A stretch of DNA of 64,000 bases, from NCBI RefSeq assembly GCF_025345615.1, contig NZ_JAODWD010000001.1, forward strand, positions 871,304 to 935,303. The letters run 5' to 3'. The DNA comes from Mycobacterium deserti. GTDB lineage: Bacteria; Actinomycetota; Actinomycetes; Mycobacteriales; Mycobacteriaceae. The notes under the pieces were generated by a model. It was not told where the DNA came from. It did not search any database and saw only the letters and a program-made list of their open reading frames with translations. Below are positions 28,336 to 38,414 of this stretch, one piece after another; the stretch's first letter is position 1, and every line of letters begins with the position of its first letter. The position numbers and the translations under genes are program-made.

Positions 28336-30058
28336 CAGTATTCGGGTCCATCCTCGGACTCGGTCTTCTTCAGTGCGACACGGATACGTTCGGTGTCCCC
28401 GGCAGTCCAGCCGTTCGGCGGCGCGACAGCCGCCCAGCCGTCGAGCACGAAGTCGCCGTAGTTGTGCCCATGGCCTCCCGGCACCGATCCCGCATTGGTC
28501 ATGTCCGCGGCCACCTGCCAGAACGTGACGATCGGATACCACCGCATCGAGGCCGGACGGTCGCGGCCGGCCGGCTCGCGCAGCCAATCAGGGCGGTTGA
28601 ACAACAGATCCTGCGACCACCACACGATCGGGTCCGACGGGTGCTGGAGGAACAGCACCCGGGTGCCCTCCCACGGAGGGCTGGCATCAGCGGCGATGTC
28701 GGCCGCGTCGGTGCCCTGCGAGAAGCGCACTGTGCGCCCGTTGTCGTACCGCGGCTCGACTTCGGGGGTCCCCGGGTCGCGCCGTTCGGTGATCGCCCGC
28801 CACAGCGGACTCGCGTTCGGCGGGCCCACCCACAGCACCGACGAGAAGCCCATCTGCGAGACGTCGGGCAGCCACCCGAAGGCGCCCTGGCCCGCCATCG
28901 AGCCGAGGCTCTCGCCGTAGAGCAAGAGTTTCGGCCGCCGGTCGGGCGGCAGCTCTTGCCACCGCTGATGAATCGCGTCGATCATCATGCGGCCTGACTC
29001 CATCGACTTCTGCTGGTCGCCGAGGAATGAAATCCAGCTGGGCAGATAGGAATACTGCGATCCGACCATCGCGGTGTCGCCGTTGTACATCAACTCCAGT
29101 GAGCGTGCCGCGACGGGGTTGATCCACCCGGTGCCGGTGGTCGGAACGATCACCAGCAGCTTGCGGTCGAACGCGCCGGTACGTTCGAGTTCGCTGAGCA
29201 GCACCGCCATGCGTTGCTCATCGGTCTCGGCGGTCTGCAGGCCGACGTACACCCGAATCGGCTCTTTGGCCGGTGCACCGTTGACCGCAGCCAGTTCGGC
29301 GGCGTCGGGTCCGCTGGCCACGAAATTCCTACCCTGAAAGCCCAGCGTGTCCCACTCCGCGAAAGAGTCTGGGCTGCCCGACCTTTCGAACTGCTGCGGC
29401 TGGACGATGCCCTCCCGGGTGGTGGTGTTCTGAGGCTGGAACACCCGGTTCGCCCCGGCCAGGAACCCTCGGACCAGCACGCCGTTGACCAACGTGAGCA
29501 CCAAAACCACCACGATCGCGGTGCCGATGAACAGCGCCATCTCGTCGTGCAGATGCCACCGCCGGATGAGAAGCGCGCCATCGTCTTGATGACATCCAGA
29601 AGGATGCGCGACAAGGCGACGCACACGCCGCCGACGAGCACCGCGATGAGCAGCGTGCGCAGATAGCCGAGCGTGTTCGGGCCCTCGATGCCCATCACCG
29701 CCGACACCTGTCGCTGCCACGCAGCCGCGGGAATCAGCATCAGCACGCTGGCGGTGGCGGACCCGACCACCGTCACGGTCTTGAGCACCCACAGCACCCG
29801 CCTCGAGGGAGGCCACCAATCCCGTCGGCGCAGCACGAACCGTCGCACCATCCGTCCGACGAAAACACCTATGCCGTAACCAATTGCCGCGTTCACGCCG
29901 CCGATCAGGCCTTGGAACAACCAATCACGCGGCAAGAGCGACGGAGTCAGCGACAGGCAGAAGAACAGCGCGCCGACCGCGACGCCGACGAAGTCGAGTT
30001 TGACCAGGCTCCACGCCCAGACGGGAAAGCGGTGTCGTTCGCGGACCGGCGCGGTCAC
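28335..30058 (-). pseudogene. Frameshifted membrane alpha/beta-hydrolase gene
   Basis: An apparently single gene of about 574 codons broken by one frameshift near 29561-29575. The 5' part (GTG 30058 onward) encodes several membrane helices (KLDFVGVAVGALFFCLSLTP) up to LLDVIKTMARF. The other frame then continues smoothly as LIRRWHLHDEMALFIG and carries the hydrolase domain with nucleophile motif YGESLGSMAG and a late histidine (GGHGHNYGDF). One missing base (TTCTC where TTCCTC would restore the frame) explains it. Overlaps with purL (GTGA) and the protease (ATGA) are intact, so the break is recent or a sequence error. Confidence 0.82.
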
Positions 30059-32379
30059 CCGAACAACCCGGGAAGCACGCCCTCCGACGTGCTGCGCAGG
30101 TCCTCTAACGTCACCGTGAACATGCCCTGTACCTCAACCGCATCGCTACCCTGATCCACGACGCCAACGCGGGTGACCGGCAGCCCACGGGCCTCGCACA
30201 TGGAGCGGAAACGGCTCTCCTCGGTGCGTGGAACCGCGACGAGGGCTCGGCCGGCCGACTCGGAGAAGAGCGTGACGAACGGATCGAAGCCCTCGGGAAT
30301 CAATATGCGGCAACCGGTTTCGCCCGTCAGGGCAGCCTCCACGACGGCCTGGATGAGCCCGCCCTCGGACAGGTCGTGCGCGGCCGACACCAGTCCGTCC
30401 CGGGACGCCGAGGCCAATACCTCCGCGAGGAGCTTCTCGCGCGCCAGGTCGACCTTCGGCGGCAGCCCACCGAGATGGTCGGCGGTGACTTGCGCCCAGA
30501 TCGAGCCGTCGAACTCGTCGCGGGTGTCGCCGAGCAGCAGCAGTGTTTCGCCCGGTTCGGTACCCAATCCGGTCGGAATGCGTCGGCGAACGTCTTCCAA
30601 GACACCGAGCACGCCGACGACAGGCGTCGGCAGGATCGGTGTGCTGCCGGTCTGGTTGTAAAAGCTGACGTTCCCGCCCGTAACCGGAATACCAAGGGCC
30701 GCACAACCGTCGGCGAGACCTCGTACGGCCTGACTGAATTGCCACATCACGCCGGGGTCCTCGGGCGAGCCGAAGTTCAGGCAGTTGGTCACCGCGACGG
30801 GCGCGGCGCCGGTGACCGCGACGTTGCGGTAGGCCTCGGCCAGCGCGAGTTGCGCACCGGTGTACGGGTCCAGGACCGTGTAGCGGCCCGACGCGTCGGT
30901 GGAGATGGCGACGCCACGGCCGGTGCTCTCGTCGACCCGCAGGACGCCCCCGTCGGCGTCTTCGGCCAGCACGGTGTTGCCGCGCACATAGCGGTCGTAC
31001 TGCTCGGTGATGAAGGCCCGGCTGCACAGGTGCGGGCTGCCAAGCAGCGCAAGCAAAGTCGCCTTGAGCTCATCTCCCGACGTGGGCCGGGGCAGCGCGG
31101 CCGACGTGTCGGCGTTCAATGCGTCCTGGCTGTCGGGGCGTTGGACGGGGCGCTCGTAAACCGGACCTTCGTGGGCCACTGTGCGCGGCGGCACGTCGAC
31201 CACCGTTTCGCCGTGCCAGGTGATCTGCAGGCGGTCGCCGTCGGTGACCTCGCCGATGACGGTGGCCAGCACCTCCCACTTGCGGCAGACGGCGAGGAAC
31301 GAGTCGACGTTCTCCGGTGTGACGACCGCGCACATGCGTTCCTGCGACTCACTGGACAGCACCTCGGCGGGGGTCATGTTGGCCGCGCGCAACGGCACGG
31401 TGTCCAGTTCGATGCGCATTCCGCCATCACCGGCCGACGCGAGTTCTGAAGTAGCGCACGATAATCCGGCGCCACCGAGATCCTGAATGCCGACCACCAG
31501 TCCGTTGGCGTACAGCTCGAGACAGCACTCTATGAGCACCTTCTCCATGAAGGGGTCGCCGACCTGGACCGAGGGCAGCTTCTTGCGTCCGGGTCCGCCG
31601 CCCTCGTCACCGCCGAAGGTCTCCGACGCCAGCACCGACACACCGCCGATGCCGTCGAGTCCGGTGCGTGCGCCGAACAGGATGATCTTGTTGCCTGTGC
31701 CCGAGGCGAACGCCAGATGCAGATCCTCCTTGCGCAGAACGCCGACGCACAGCGCGTTGACCAGAGGGTTGCCGGCGTAGGACGGGTCGAAGACCGTTTC
31801 GCCGCCGATGTTGGGCAGCCCCAGCGAGTTTCCGTAGCCGCCGATGCCGCGCACCACGCCGTCGAGTACACGTCGGGTGTCGGGTGCGTCGGCCGCTCCG
31901 AACCTGAGCTGGTCCATCACCGCGACGGGCCGGGCGCCCATCGCCATGATGTCGCGCACGATGCCTCCGACACCGGTCGCCGCGCCCTGATAGGGCTCCA
32001 CATACGACGGATGGTTGTGCGACTCCACCTTGAAGGTGACCGCCCAGCCGTCGCCGATGTCGACGACGCCGGCGTTCTCACCGATGCCGGCCAGGATGCC
32101 TGCTCGCATCTCGTCGGTGGTGGTCTCACCGAAGTAGCGAAGATGCACCTTGGACGACTTGTAGGAGCAGTGCTCACTCCACATCACCGAGTACATCGCC
32201 AATTCGGCGTCGGTGGGCCTGCGGCCGAGGATGTCGCGGATCCGCTGATACTCGTCGTCCTTGAGCCCGAGCTCGCGGTACGGCTGCGGCGTGTCGGGGG
32301 AGGCGGCGGCGTGGTCGACGGTGTCGACGTGTGGACCTGGATCGACGGTATCGACCCCTTGGGTCAGCCCGGACGTCAC
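30055..32379 (-). CDS. purL: Phosphoribosylformylglycinamidine synthase subunit II
   Basis: The 774-residue ATP-dependent FGAM synthetase of the small, three-protein type that needs PurQ and PurS. It shows [12 protein letters not shown] with the catalytic His, [27 protein letters not shown], the linker region [12 protein letters not shown], and the second-half [15 protein letters not shown] 32379 overlaps the stop of the upstream small membrane-protein gene. The first 25 residues or so are variable. purQ and purS lie about 6 kb upstream instead of adjacent. Confidence 0.97.
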   Translation of the reverse strand: MTSGLTQGVDTVDPGPHVDTVDHAAASPDTPQPYRELGLKDDEYQRIRDILGRRPTDAELAMYSVMWSEHCSYKSSKVHLRYFGETTTDEMRAGILAGIGENAGVVDIGDGWAVTFKVESHNHPSYVEPYQGAATGVGGIVRDIMAMGARPVAVMDQLRFGAADAPDTRRVLDGVVRGIGGYGNSLGLPNIGGETVFDPSYAGNPLVNALCVGVLRKEDLHLAFASGTGNKIILFGARTGLDGIGGVSVLASETFGGDEGGGPGRKKLPSVQVGDPFMEKVLIECCLELYANGLVVGIQDLGGAGLSCATSELASAGDGGMRIELDTVPLRAANMTPAEVLSSESQERMCAVVTPENVDSFLAVCRKWEVLATVIGEVTDGDRLQITWHGETVVDVPPRTVAHEGPVYERPVQRPDSQDALNADTSAALPRPTSGDELKATLLALLGSPHLCSRAFITEQYDRYVRGNTVLAEDADGGVLRVDESTGRGVAISTDASGRYTVLDPYTGAQLALAEAYRNVAVTGAAPVAVTNCLNFGSPEDPGVMWQFSQAVRGLADGCAALGIPVTGGNVSFYNQTGSTPILPTPVVGVLGVLEDVRRRIPTGLGTEPGETLLLLGDTRDEFDGSIWAQVTADHLGGLPPKVDLAREKLLAEVLASASRDGLVSAAHDLSEGGLIQAVVEAALTGETGCRILIPEGFDPFVTLFSESAGRALVAVPRTEESRFRSMCEARGLPVTRVGVVDQGSDAVEVQGMFTVTLEDLRSTSEGVLPGLFG

Positions 32380-32741
32380 CCGGACAGTCTAGTTGTGCCG
32401 TCGCCGCGGTTCGTGTCGACGCTCCCGGCGGCGAACTTTGCGGCCATGGCGACCGCGGCAGCGACGACGAACAGCATCGCGGCAGCTTTGGCCGCCGTCA
32501 TCACCCCGGCCGCCCGCATGGCCAGTGGTCGTTCGCAGGCGGCCAGCGCGTCCGGGACCGGCCGCAACTTTCTGGCATATTGCCAGGTGACCGAGTCGGT
32601 CAGCGCGCCGCAGTTGTCGACGCCCCGAAGCAGCAGATAGATCGCCACACCGGCCGCCGCAACGCCTGCGACGGCGACCACTCGTCCGGCGATGGCCACA
32701 CCCCGCGGGAACGCGCTCGCCGGTGAACGGGGTCGGCTCAT
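32376..32741 (-). CDS. Hypothetical two-helix membrane protein upstream of purL
   Basis: A 121-residue protein with an Arg/Pro-rich start, a membrane helix (about residues 16-40), a short loop with two Cys ([15 protein letters not shown]), and a second helix (about 82-106). No family recognised. Its TGA overlaps the purL GTG, so it is translated with purL; the loop between helices probably faces outside. Confidence 0.65.
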   Translation of the reverse strand: MSRPRSPASAFPRGVAIAGRVVAVAGVAAAGVAIYLLLRGVDNCGALTDSVTWQYARKLRPVPDALAACERPLAMRAAGVMTAAKAAAMLFVVAAAVAMAAKFAAGSVDTNRGDGTTRLSG

Positions 32742-32800
32742 CTTCTCGACGGTACCGAGCAGAGCCTGGCTGGGTTCGGCTCAGCGCATCACGTAGGGCG

Positions 32801-33148
32801 TCAGGCTTCGGCCACGCAGAACGCGTTGCCAGCCGGATCGGCCAGCACCACCCAGCGGAACGCGTCGCCGAAGGAGTGTCTACCGGTTTCCTGAGCGCCC
32901 AGGTCGGTCAGCCGCTTGACCTCCACCTCCACGTCGGGGGCGGTGAAGTCGATGTGCAGCTTGTTCTTGCCGGGCGTCGGGTCGTCGACCTTCTGGAACG
33001 CCAACCCGGGCCCGTCCGAGCGCGCAAGGATGACGAATTCGCCTGGGGCGACGGGGTGGACCTCACCACCGACCGCATCAGCCCACCACTGCGCAAGCGA
33101 GTCCGGATCGGTGCTGTCGAACGTGATGTTCTCGAACTTCAGTGCCAT
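32801..33148 (-). CDS. VOC superfamily (glyoxalase/bleomycin-resistance-like) protein
   Basis: A 115-residue vicinal-oxygen-chelate fold protein with two beta-alpha-beta-beta-beta modules (KFENITFDSTDPDSLAQWW and LHIDFTAPDVEVEVKRLTDLG, closing WVVLADPAGNAFCV). It resembles the glyoxalase-like domain common in mycobacteria; the substrate is unknown. It follows apeB by 14 bases on the same strand and may share its transcript. Confidence 0.85.
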   Translation of the reverse strand: MALKFENITFDSTDPDSLAQWWADAVGGEVHPVAPGEFVILARSDGPGLAFQKVDDPTPGKNKLHIDFTAPDVEVEVKRLTDLGAQETGRHSFGDAFRWVVLADPAGNAFCVAEA

Positions 33149-33162
33149 GGGCTGACCCTAGA

Positions 33163-34422
33163 TCAGGCCGGTGACAAGAACGCCTGAAGTGCCGCGGAGT
33201 AGGCGCCGACGTCGTCGGCGCCCATGATCTCGCGCGCCGAATGCATGGCTAGCTGGGCCGCGCCGACGTCGACGGTCGGTATCCCGGTGCCGGCAGCGGT
33301 CATCGGCCCGATCGTCGACCCGCAGGGCAGATCGGCGCGGTGCTCGTAGCGCTGGAGCGGCACGCCGGCCTGCGCGCATGCCAATGCGAACGCTGCGGCC
33401 GTGCGTCCGTCGGTGGCGTAGCGCAGGTTCGGCTGCACCTTCAGTACGGGCCCCCCGTTGACCTCGATCAGGTGACTCGGTTCGTGACGCTCCGGGTAGT
33501 TCGGGTGGGTGGCGTGCGCCATGTCGCCGGAGGCCACCATCGAGCCCGACAGCCGACGCAGGAAGTCTTCGCGGCCCCCTCCCTCGGCCAGCGTGATGCG
33601 CTCCAGCACCGTCAGCAGCAGATCGGACTGCGCGCCGTGATCGGACTGCGAGCCGACTTCTTCGTGGTCGAACAGCACCAACACGGGTACGTGGTCAGTC
33701 GGCTCGACGGCCACGAACGCCTCCATTCCCGCGTAACACGTGGCCAGGTTGTCCAGGCGCGGCGCGCTGAGCAGCTCGCGGCGAGCGCCGACGAGTGCGG
33801 ACGGGGTCAGGTCGTGGGTCATCAGGTCCGCGCCGAGTACGTCGTCGGCTGCGACCCCCGCTTTCTCGGCGACGTAGCCGACAAACGACAGCGACCCGCT
33901 GCCGACGCCCCACACCGCGTTGACGTGGCGCTGGGGGTTGAGCTCCACTGCTTTGCGGTCCTCGGCCAGATGAATGGCCAGCTGCGGCACCCGCAGGATC
34001 GGGTCGTCGATGCGCACCAGCCTGTGCTCGACGGTGTTGCCGTCCCGGATCGACAGCCGGCCACTGACGCCCAGGTCACGATCCAGCCAGGAGTTCAACC
34101 AGGCGCCGCCGTAGGGCTGCAGTGCGACGACCTGCCAGCCGGCGACGAACCGATCGGGATGCTGTTTGACCCGCAGGTTGGGGCTGTCGGTATGGGCACC
34201 GACGATGCGAAACGGCACCGAACGGCTGTCCGCGTCGGTCCGCCAGGCGATCAGGGAACCGGCCCGCACCGTGAAGAAGCGCCCAGTGGCCGGCCAGGCA
34301 TCGGATTCGGCCACCTCGCGGTAGCCCGTGGCGCGCAGCCTTTCGGCGACCGTCGCGCAGGCGTGGAACGGCGAGGGCGATGCGTCGATGAACTCACACA
34401 GACCGTGGGGGCTGGCTGCCAT
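33163..34422 (-). CDS. apeB: M18 family aminopeptidase
   Basis: A 419-residue dinuclear-zinc aminopeptidase of the M18 (aspartyl aminopeptidase) family, called pepC in M. tuberculosis (Rv0800). Metal ligands are visible in [31 protein letters not shown] and the [16 protein letters not shown] segment near the active site. It cleaves N-terminal residues in cytoplasmic peptide turnover. It is divergent from the DyP-peroxidase stub. Confidence 0.95.
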   Translation of the reverse strand: MAASPHGLCEFIDASPSPFHACATVAERLRATGYREVAESDAWPATGRFFTVRAGSLIAWRTDADSRSVPFRIVGAHTDSPNLRVKQHPDRFVAGWQVVALQPYGGAWLNSWLDRDLGVSGRLSIRDGNTVEHRLVRIDDPILRVPQLAIHLAEDRKAVELNPQRHVNAVWGVGSGSLSFVGYVAEKAGVAADDVLGADLMTHDLTPSALVGARRELLSAPRLDNLATCYAGMEAFVAVEPTDHVPVLVLFDHEEVGSQSDHGAQSDLLLTVLERITLAEGGGREDFLRRLSGSMVASGDMAHATHPNYPERHEPSHLIEVNGGPVLKVQPNLRYATDGRTAAAFALACAQAGVPLQRYEHRADLPCGSTIGPMTAAGTGIPTVDVGAAQLAMHSAREIMGADDVGAYSAALQAFLSPA

Positions 34423-34459
34423 CCCTTCATCTTCGCGGGTGTTTCAAGATCAGTGGCGC

Positions 34460-34627
34460 TAGGGTCCACTTGTGCCCGATATCCAGCCGGTGCTCGCGCT
34501 TCTGACGCCGGCTGCCATCTTCCTGGTGGTCACCATCGTCGAGGGCCGCGAGTCGACGGTGCCTGATGCGCTGCCGGACATGTCAGGTTTGGTGCGGGCC
34601 ATCGGTTTCCGGGACCGAGCGTGCTGA
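34460..34627 (+). pseudogene. 5' stub of DyP-type peroxidase gene
   Basis: TAGGGT (34460-34465) lies six bases before GTG 34472, a leaderless promoter. The 51-codon frame reads PVLALLTPAAIFLVVTIVEG and DALPDMSGLVRAIGFRD, the conserved N-terminus of mycobacterial dye-decolorising peroxidase (Rv0799c), then stops at TGA 34627. The rest of the peroxidase, including all heme-binding residues, is gone. In M. tuberculosis this gene is divergent from pepC, as here, and is followed by encapsulin, which is also missing at this locus. The coding remnant is 34472-34627. Confidence 0.75.
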
Positions 34628-35947
34628 TCAACTCGGTGCGACCAGCGAGAACAGTTTGTCGTCCGCGCGCTGAACCAGCGTGGTGTGCACCCGCCACACC
34701 TCTTTAGCCTCATCCGGTGTTGAAGCCGGGATGGACCACAATGTCTGGCACGTTGCCAGGTCGACGCCTTGTGCCGGCCCGTCCCCGCCGAGTGCGACGG
34801 CCACCTCACCGTCGGAGCCGATGTAGTAAGACCCGAGGCTGTTGCCTTCGCAAGTCCTGCCGGCTTCGCCGGTGCGCAGATCGAATTGTTCCCAGACCTG
34901 ATTCTTTGCGTCGGTCGCGACGTAGAACCTCGATCCGATCAGACGGGCTTCGACCGCCGGGATCGACGGCATCAAACGGAGAAGTTGTCGGCCGTCGATC
35001 GTGATGACGATGCGCTCGGTTCTGGTCTGGACCATGGGAAAGTCGAGAGAACCGCCCTCCAGCGTGCCGCCCGATGCCGGCTCACTGAGCATCGTGCCCG
35101 TGTCATCGAAGAAAGCCACTCGCTGCCTCGTGAAGTCGCCTTCGGGGGTGAACTCGTATCCGAAGCCGCCGGGATAGACGACGGCTCGTCCAAGCTGATT
35201 ACCTTGCGGCAAGTCGGCTTTCACGATTGTGCCGTCGACGACAGAGAACACCACATCGGCGACCCCGCCACTGCCCTGGACCGCGAGTGTCGACGGAACG
35301 ACGTCGCGACCCGGTGTTGTGAACTGGGTCGACAGTAGTCCGTCACCCGGTACGAACCAGGTCAGTTCGCCGCGGGGCCCTACGCCGTGCACTCCTCTAC
35401 CGCTGACCGTCGCAATCGCGAAGTCACCGATCTGTTCGAGACGAGGCTTATCCTGCGCACCGGCGACCCGCAGATCGGTCGGTCCGTCGTAGGTCAGCTT
35501 GCCCGACGATGTATCGACCACCCACGCCGTTGACGGCCCGTTGAGATCGGGTCCCTGCCGCACGCAGAGAACCAGAGGTGGCCCGTTGACGTGACAATTG
35601 AAATCCGTTGCGTCGTCGGCTGGCCCGAGTCGCACCGGTCCGAAGGCCCGCCGGCCGTTGGTCAGATCAATGCCGAGCAGCCACCAGCCATCGCCGGCGA
35701 TGCCCAGGAACACTCCTCGATCGCCGATGTTGCCGATCGGCCGAACCACCGTGCCTGCCGGGAGCCCGAGCTCTTTGACTGTCGTGGTCCATCCCGGTAC
35801 GGGCTGTTGGCGCATCGACGACGACAGGAGCGTTTGTTGCGGGAAGCCAGGCGGTTCAACTCTCGGCTGTCCTTCCGTTGTGTTGCCCGCGCAGCTGACC
35901 AACGCCAGCAAGGTGAGCCCGACCAAAAGTGAACGCCGAACCGTCAT
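34628..35947 (-). CDS. Lipoprotein with PQQ-type beta-propeller-like repeats
   Basis: A 439-residue exported lipoprotein: signal peptide ending LVSC (Cys about 19), then repeated blade-like units of Gly/Trp/Asp-rich sequence (WWLLGIDLTNGRRAFGPVRL, AWVVDTSSGKLTYDGP, WEQFDLRTGEAGRTC, GVDLATCQTLWSIP) resembling a PQQ-like beta-propeller. It is probably a non-enzymatic outer-face scaffold or sensor. It is the last gene of the four-gene accessory operon; its ATG overlaps the stop of the membrane protein (ATGA). Confidence 0.75.
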   Translation of the reverse strand: MTVRRSLLVGLTLLALVSCAGNTTEGQPRVEPPGFPQQTLLSSSMRQQPVPGWTTTVKELGLPAGTVVRPIGNIGDRGVFLGIAGDGWWLLGIDLTNGRRAFGPVRLGPADDATDFNCHVNGPPLVLCVRQGPDLNGPSTAWVVDTSSGKLTYDGPTDLRVAGAQDKPRLEQIGDFAIATVSGRGVHGVGPRGELTWFVPGDGLLSTQFTTPGRDVVPSTLAVQGSGGVADVVFSVVDGTIVKADLPQGNQLGRAVVYPGGFGYEFTPEGDFTRQRVAFFDDTGTMLSEPASGGTLEGGSLDFPMVQTRTERIVITIDGRQLLRLMPSIPAVEARLIGSRFYVATDAKNQVWEQFDLRTGEAGRTCEGNSLGSYYIGSDGEVAVALGGDGPAQGVDLATCQTLWSIPASTPDEAKEVWRVHTTLVQRADDKLFSLVAPS

Positions 35948-36681
35948 TTCGCATCCCGAAATTGCGCATCGAGTCGTTCGACGGCTCGACCGTCAGCAAG
36001 CTCCTCACGGTGTTCCGGATGCCGCCAGTAGAAACACAACGATTCGCGCAGCGCGTGGCCACCAGGTGTATACCAGTCGGACGGAAGTACTCGAGTCCGC
36101 CCGTCTGCGGTCGTGATGTAGGTGGTTCCGGTGCGATGACGCGCCTTCGGCGGCCTATCGGCGATATCCGCAACATCGTCCCAAGATCGCTCGACCGAGG
36201 TCAATGTGTTACCCACCTCGATGCCGTCAGTCGTCATCCGGAGATAACTCGTCCCGCGGCGCCTGATGATCTGCCGAAGACTGAACAGACCCAACAGAAC
36301 CGCTGCGGCGCAGACGATCACGAGGTATCTCTCGTTGCCGCGCGGCACGGCAATGTCGATCATGTCCAGGGGCGCGAAAATGGCATAGATCGCCATCGAG
36401 ACGAACGCGCCCAATGTCGAAGCCACTTGATACCCGTCCACCTTCCGGTCCGGCCGCACGGTGACTCCGCCTTGGTCGCGCGTCACACGCGGTGTCACTT
36501 TGCGCATCGCGACCGTCGCCAGCATCACAACCAGCCCCAGAGTGAACAACGCGAATCCGAACGCGACGACGGCCGACAGGAACTCGGTGCGCTCGACGAA
36601 GATGAACGCCCACGCGACACAGAAGGCTCCGAACGGCCCGAAGACGATGCACAGGAACGCCGTAGCTACTGACGTTTTCAC
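35944..36681 (-). CDS. Four-helix membrane protein with PH-like C-terminal domain
   Basis: A 245-residue protein starting at GTG 36681, whose first base is shared with the TAG stop of the preceding gene (TAGTG). It has four membrane helices (about residues 5-27, 32-57, 82-105, 113-130) and a soluble C-terminal region (SYLRMTTDGIEVGNTLTS, then SWDDVADIADRP) that looks like a bacterial PH-like domain. No named family recognised. Tight coupling to the WxG-type protein suggests a partner or immunity function, which is inference. Confidence 0.75.
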   Translation of the reverse strand: MKTSVATAFLCIVFGPFGAFCVAWAFIFVERTEFLSAVVAFGFALFTLGLVVMLATVAMRKVTPRVTRDQGGVTVRPDRKVDGYQVASTLGAFVSMAIYAIFAPLDMIDIAVPRGNERYLVIVCAAAVLLGLFSLRQIIRRRGTSYLRMTTDGIEVGNTLTSVERSWDDVADIADRPPKARHRTGTTYITTADGRTRVLPSDWYTPGGHALRESLCFYWRHPEHREELADGRAVERLDAQFRDAK

Positions 36682-38015
36682 TATCCACACATCGCGTTTC
36701 CGACCAGCTTGCCCACATAGCCGAAGATGAAGCCGCCCGCGACGTTGGCGCCCATAGCGGCGAACGGGCCGACCCCCGGGACGGCGCCCACGGCTATCGA
36801 GGTGGCGATTCCTCCTGCAAGTCCGATGCCCCCGGACCACTTCGCAACGCACTGGTCGAAGGGCGTGTCCGCCATCTGGTGGGTGAGAACCGCCTGCGCT
36901 AGGCCCATCGCCGGCCCCGCGTACTTCGCACCCGCCTTGAGCCCGTCGAGCACAGGCTCGCTCATTCCGACGATGCCCCGGCCCGCCTGTACCTCCAAAC
37001 CCGAGAAGGGTGCCGCGGCAAGTGTCGGCAGCGGGTCCTGGAAGAACGAATCGGGCAACACGGCGTGTCGTCCATCAGCCGTGGTGCAGCTGCCGGAACG
37101 CGTCCCGTCAGCGTTTTGCGAAATGGTGATCTGCGTTCCGCCGGCGTACCACACCTCGGTCAACGTGCCGCCGTCCTCCCGAGGAGTGGTCATGGTCTCG
37201 GACACGAAGTTGCCGTTCTTGTCGGTGTGGACGACCTTGAGCGTCCCCGCGGGGTAGACCTGCTGACTCGGCAAGCCCTGATCCACGTACCTCGTCTCCA
37301 CGTGCGTGCTGCCGTCGAGCATGGTAGTCGTGGTGATCTCGTTGCCGTCTTTGTCGACAGTATGGGTGACTTCACGGACCGTGGTGGCCATGTCTTGAGC
37401 AAGAGCGGCCTTCTGGAACTCCTCGCCCTCGGGCGTCGCTGGGTTCGGTACGTCGTCGCCTGGCGGCGGCGTCACCGGCGTAGGCGATCCGGGAATGTCC
37501 TCGAAGTGCATGCCCTGCGCCCTCGCCAGGATAAGTTGCTGCGCCGTCCAATCGTCGGCCTTGCCCACGGCGAGCAATAGGCGGTTGATGTCGGCTTGCG
37601 CAGCCTCCGCTTGCCTCTGCAATTCGGCTGCTTTGTCAGCCGACATTCCGGCGGGGTCGATCATCACCACCCACTGATCGGTCACGCGCAGTTCGGTTGC
37701 GTCGATTTCGGCGGCCCTATTCAGCAGCGCGGTCCTCGCAGCAGCGAGGGACGCACTCCCGCTGCGTAATGCGTTTCCGAATGCCTCCGCATAGTTCTTG
37801 AATTTCGATGCCCGGTCGGTGGCCCGGCCGAACATCGCGGCAGCGGCATCGTGTGCCTGCCCCGCCCACCCCCGCGACTCGGGCATCCTGTCGATTCGGT
37901 CGTCAAGGTCGCGCACCGCTTGGTAAATCGAGTCCCCCGATGCTGTGATGGACGCCGCCGCGGACGCCAACGATTCAGGGTTCCAGCCTTGCAGTCGCGA
38001 ACGTGAGGGCAGCAC
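36681..38015 (-). CDS. WxG-motif type VII secretion-like effector with membrane-active C-terminus
   Basis: A 444-residue protein. Residues 1-170 are alpha-helical with a WxG turn (GWAGQAHDAAAAMFGRAT), resembling WXG100/LXG-type secretion domains. A Pro-rich linker (TPVTPPPGDDVPNP) is followed by beta-rich repeats (YVDQGLPSQQVYPAGTLKVV) and a C-terminal run of Gly/Ala-rich helices (GGIATSIAVGAVPGVGPF, then NVAGGFIFGYVGKLVG) that could enter membranes. GTG 38015 lies three bases after the EspC-like stop. Effector or pore-forming function is inferred from architecture; no enzymatic motif is seen. Confidence 0.7.
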   Translation of the reverse strand: MLPSRSRLQGWNPESLASAAASITASGDSIYQAVRDLDDRIDRMPESRGWAGQAHDAAAAMFGRATDRASKFKNYAEAFGNALRSGSASLAAARTALLNRAAEIDATELRVTDQWVVMIDPAGMSADKAAELQRQAEAAQADINRLLLAVGKADDWTAQQLILARAQGMHFEDIPGSPTPVTPPPGDDVPNPATPEGEEFQKAALAQDMATTVREVTHTVDKDGNEITTTTMLDGSTHVETRYVDQGLPSQQVYPAGTLKVVHTDKNGNFVSETMTTPREDGGTLTEVWYAGGTQITISQNADGTRSGSCTTADGRHAVLPDSFFQDPLPTLAAAPFSGLEVQAGRGIVGMSEPVLDGLKAGAKYAGPAMGLAQAVLTHQMADTPFDQCVAKWSGGIGLAGGIATSIAVGAVPGVGPFAAMGANVAGGFIFGYVGKLVGNAMCG

Positions 38016-38018
38016 CGT

Positions 38019-38303
38019 TCAGAAGAGATTTCCGAAGGTGCCGGCGAGCGCAGAATCATCCACTTCATACCGGTCTCCGGCACCGCGGACCGCCGCGCTC
38101 ATGGCCGAAATGTCCTCGACGAGGTCTTTCCCGACCAGCCCCAGATGAGCGCCGATCTGCCGAGCGGCCCATTGCGTATCGGACCCGGGCACTCCGTCGG
38201 CCGATGCCGTAGCAACGCCTTCAACGTCTAGTCCGCTGATCGTCGCTGCAGCGGCGTCCACTTGCTCGGCGAAGGCCCGCAACACCTCAGGATCGACTAA
38301 CAC
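38019..38303 (-). CDS. EspC-like ESX (type VII) secretion substrate
   Basis: A 94-residue helical-hairpin protein of the EspC/ESX type. It begins LVDPEVLRAFAEQVDAAAAT and carries the secretion-type YxxxD sequence in GDRYEVDDSALAG near its end. Such proteins are usually co-secreted as partners of a larger neighbour. GTG 38303 was chosen for its G-rich ribosome-binding sequence and because earlier codons are not family-like. It heads the four-gene accessory operon. Confidence 0.75.
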   Translation of the reverse strand: MLVDPEVLRAFAEQVDAAAATISGLDVEGVATASADGVPGSDTQWAARQIGAHLGLVGKDLVEDISAMSAAVRGAGDRYEVDDSALAGTFGNLF

Positions 38304-38414
38304 TGAACCCCCGTAGCCCTTTTCGACGTGGCAGCACACACCAACACGAATCGAACCTAACACCGGCTGCCCGACGCGCAGCGCACCAATTTGCGCAAGC
38401 TCGCAGCAAAGGCG

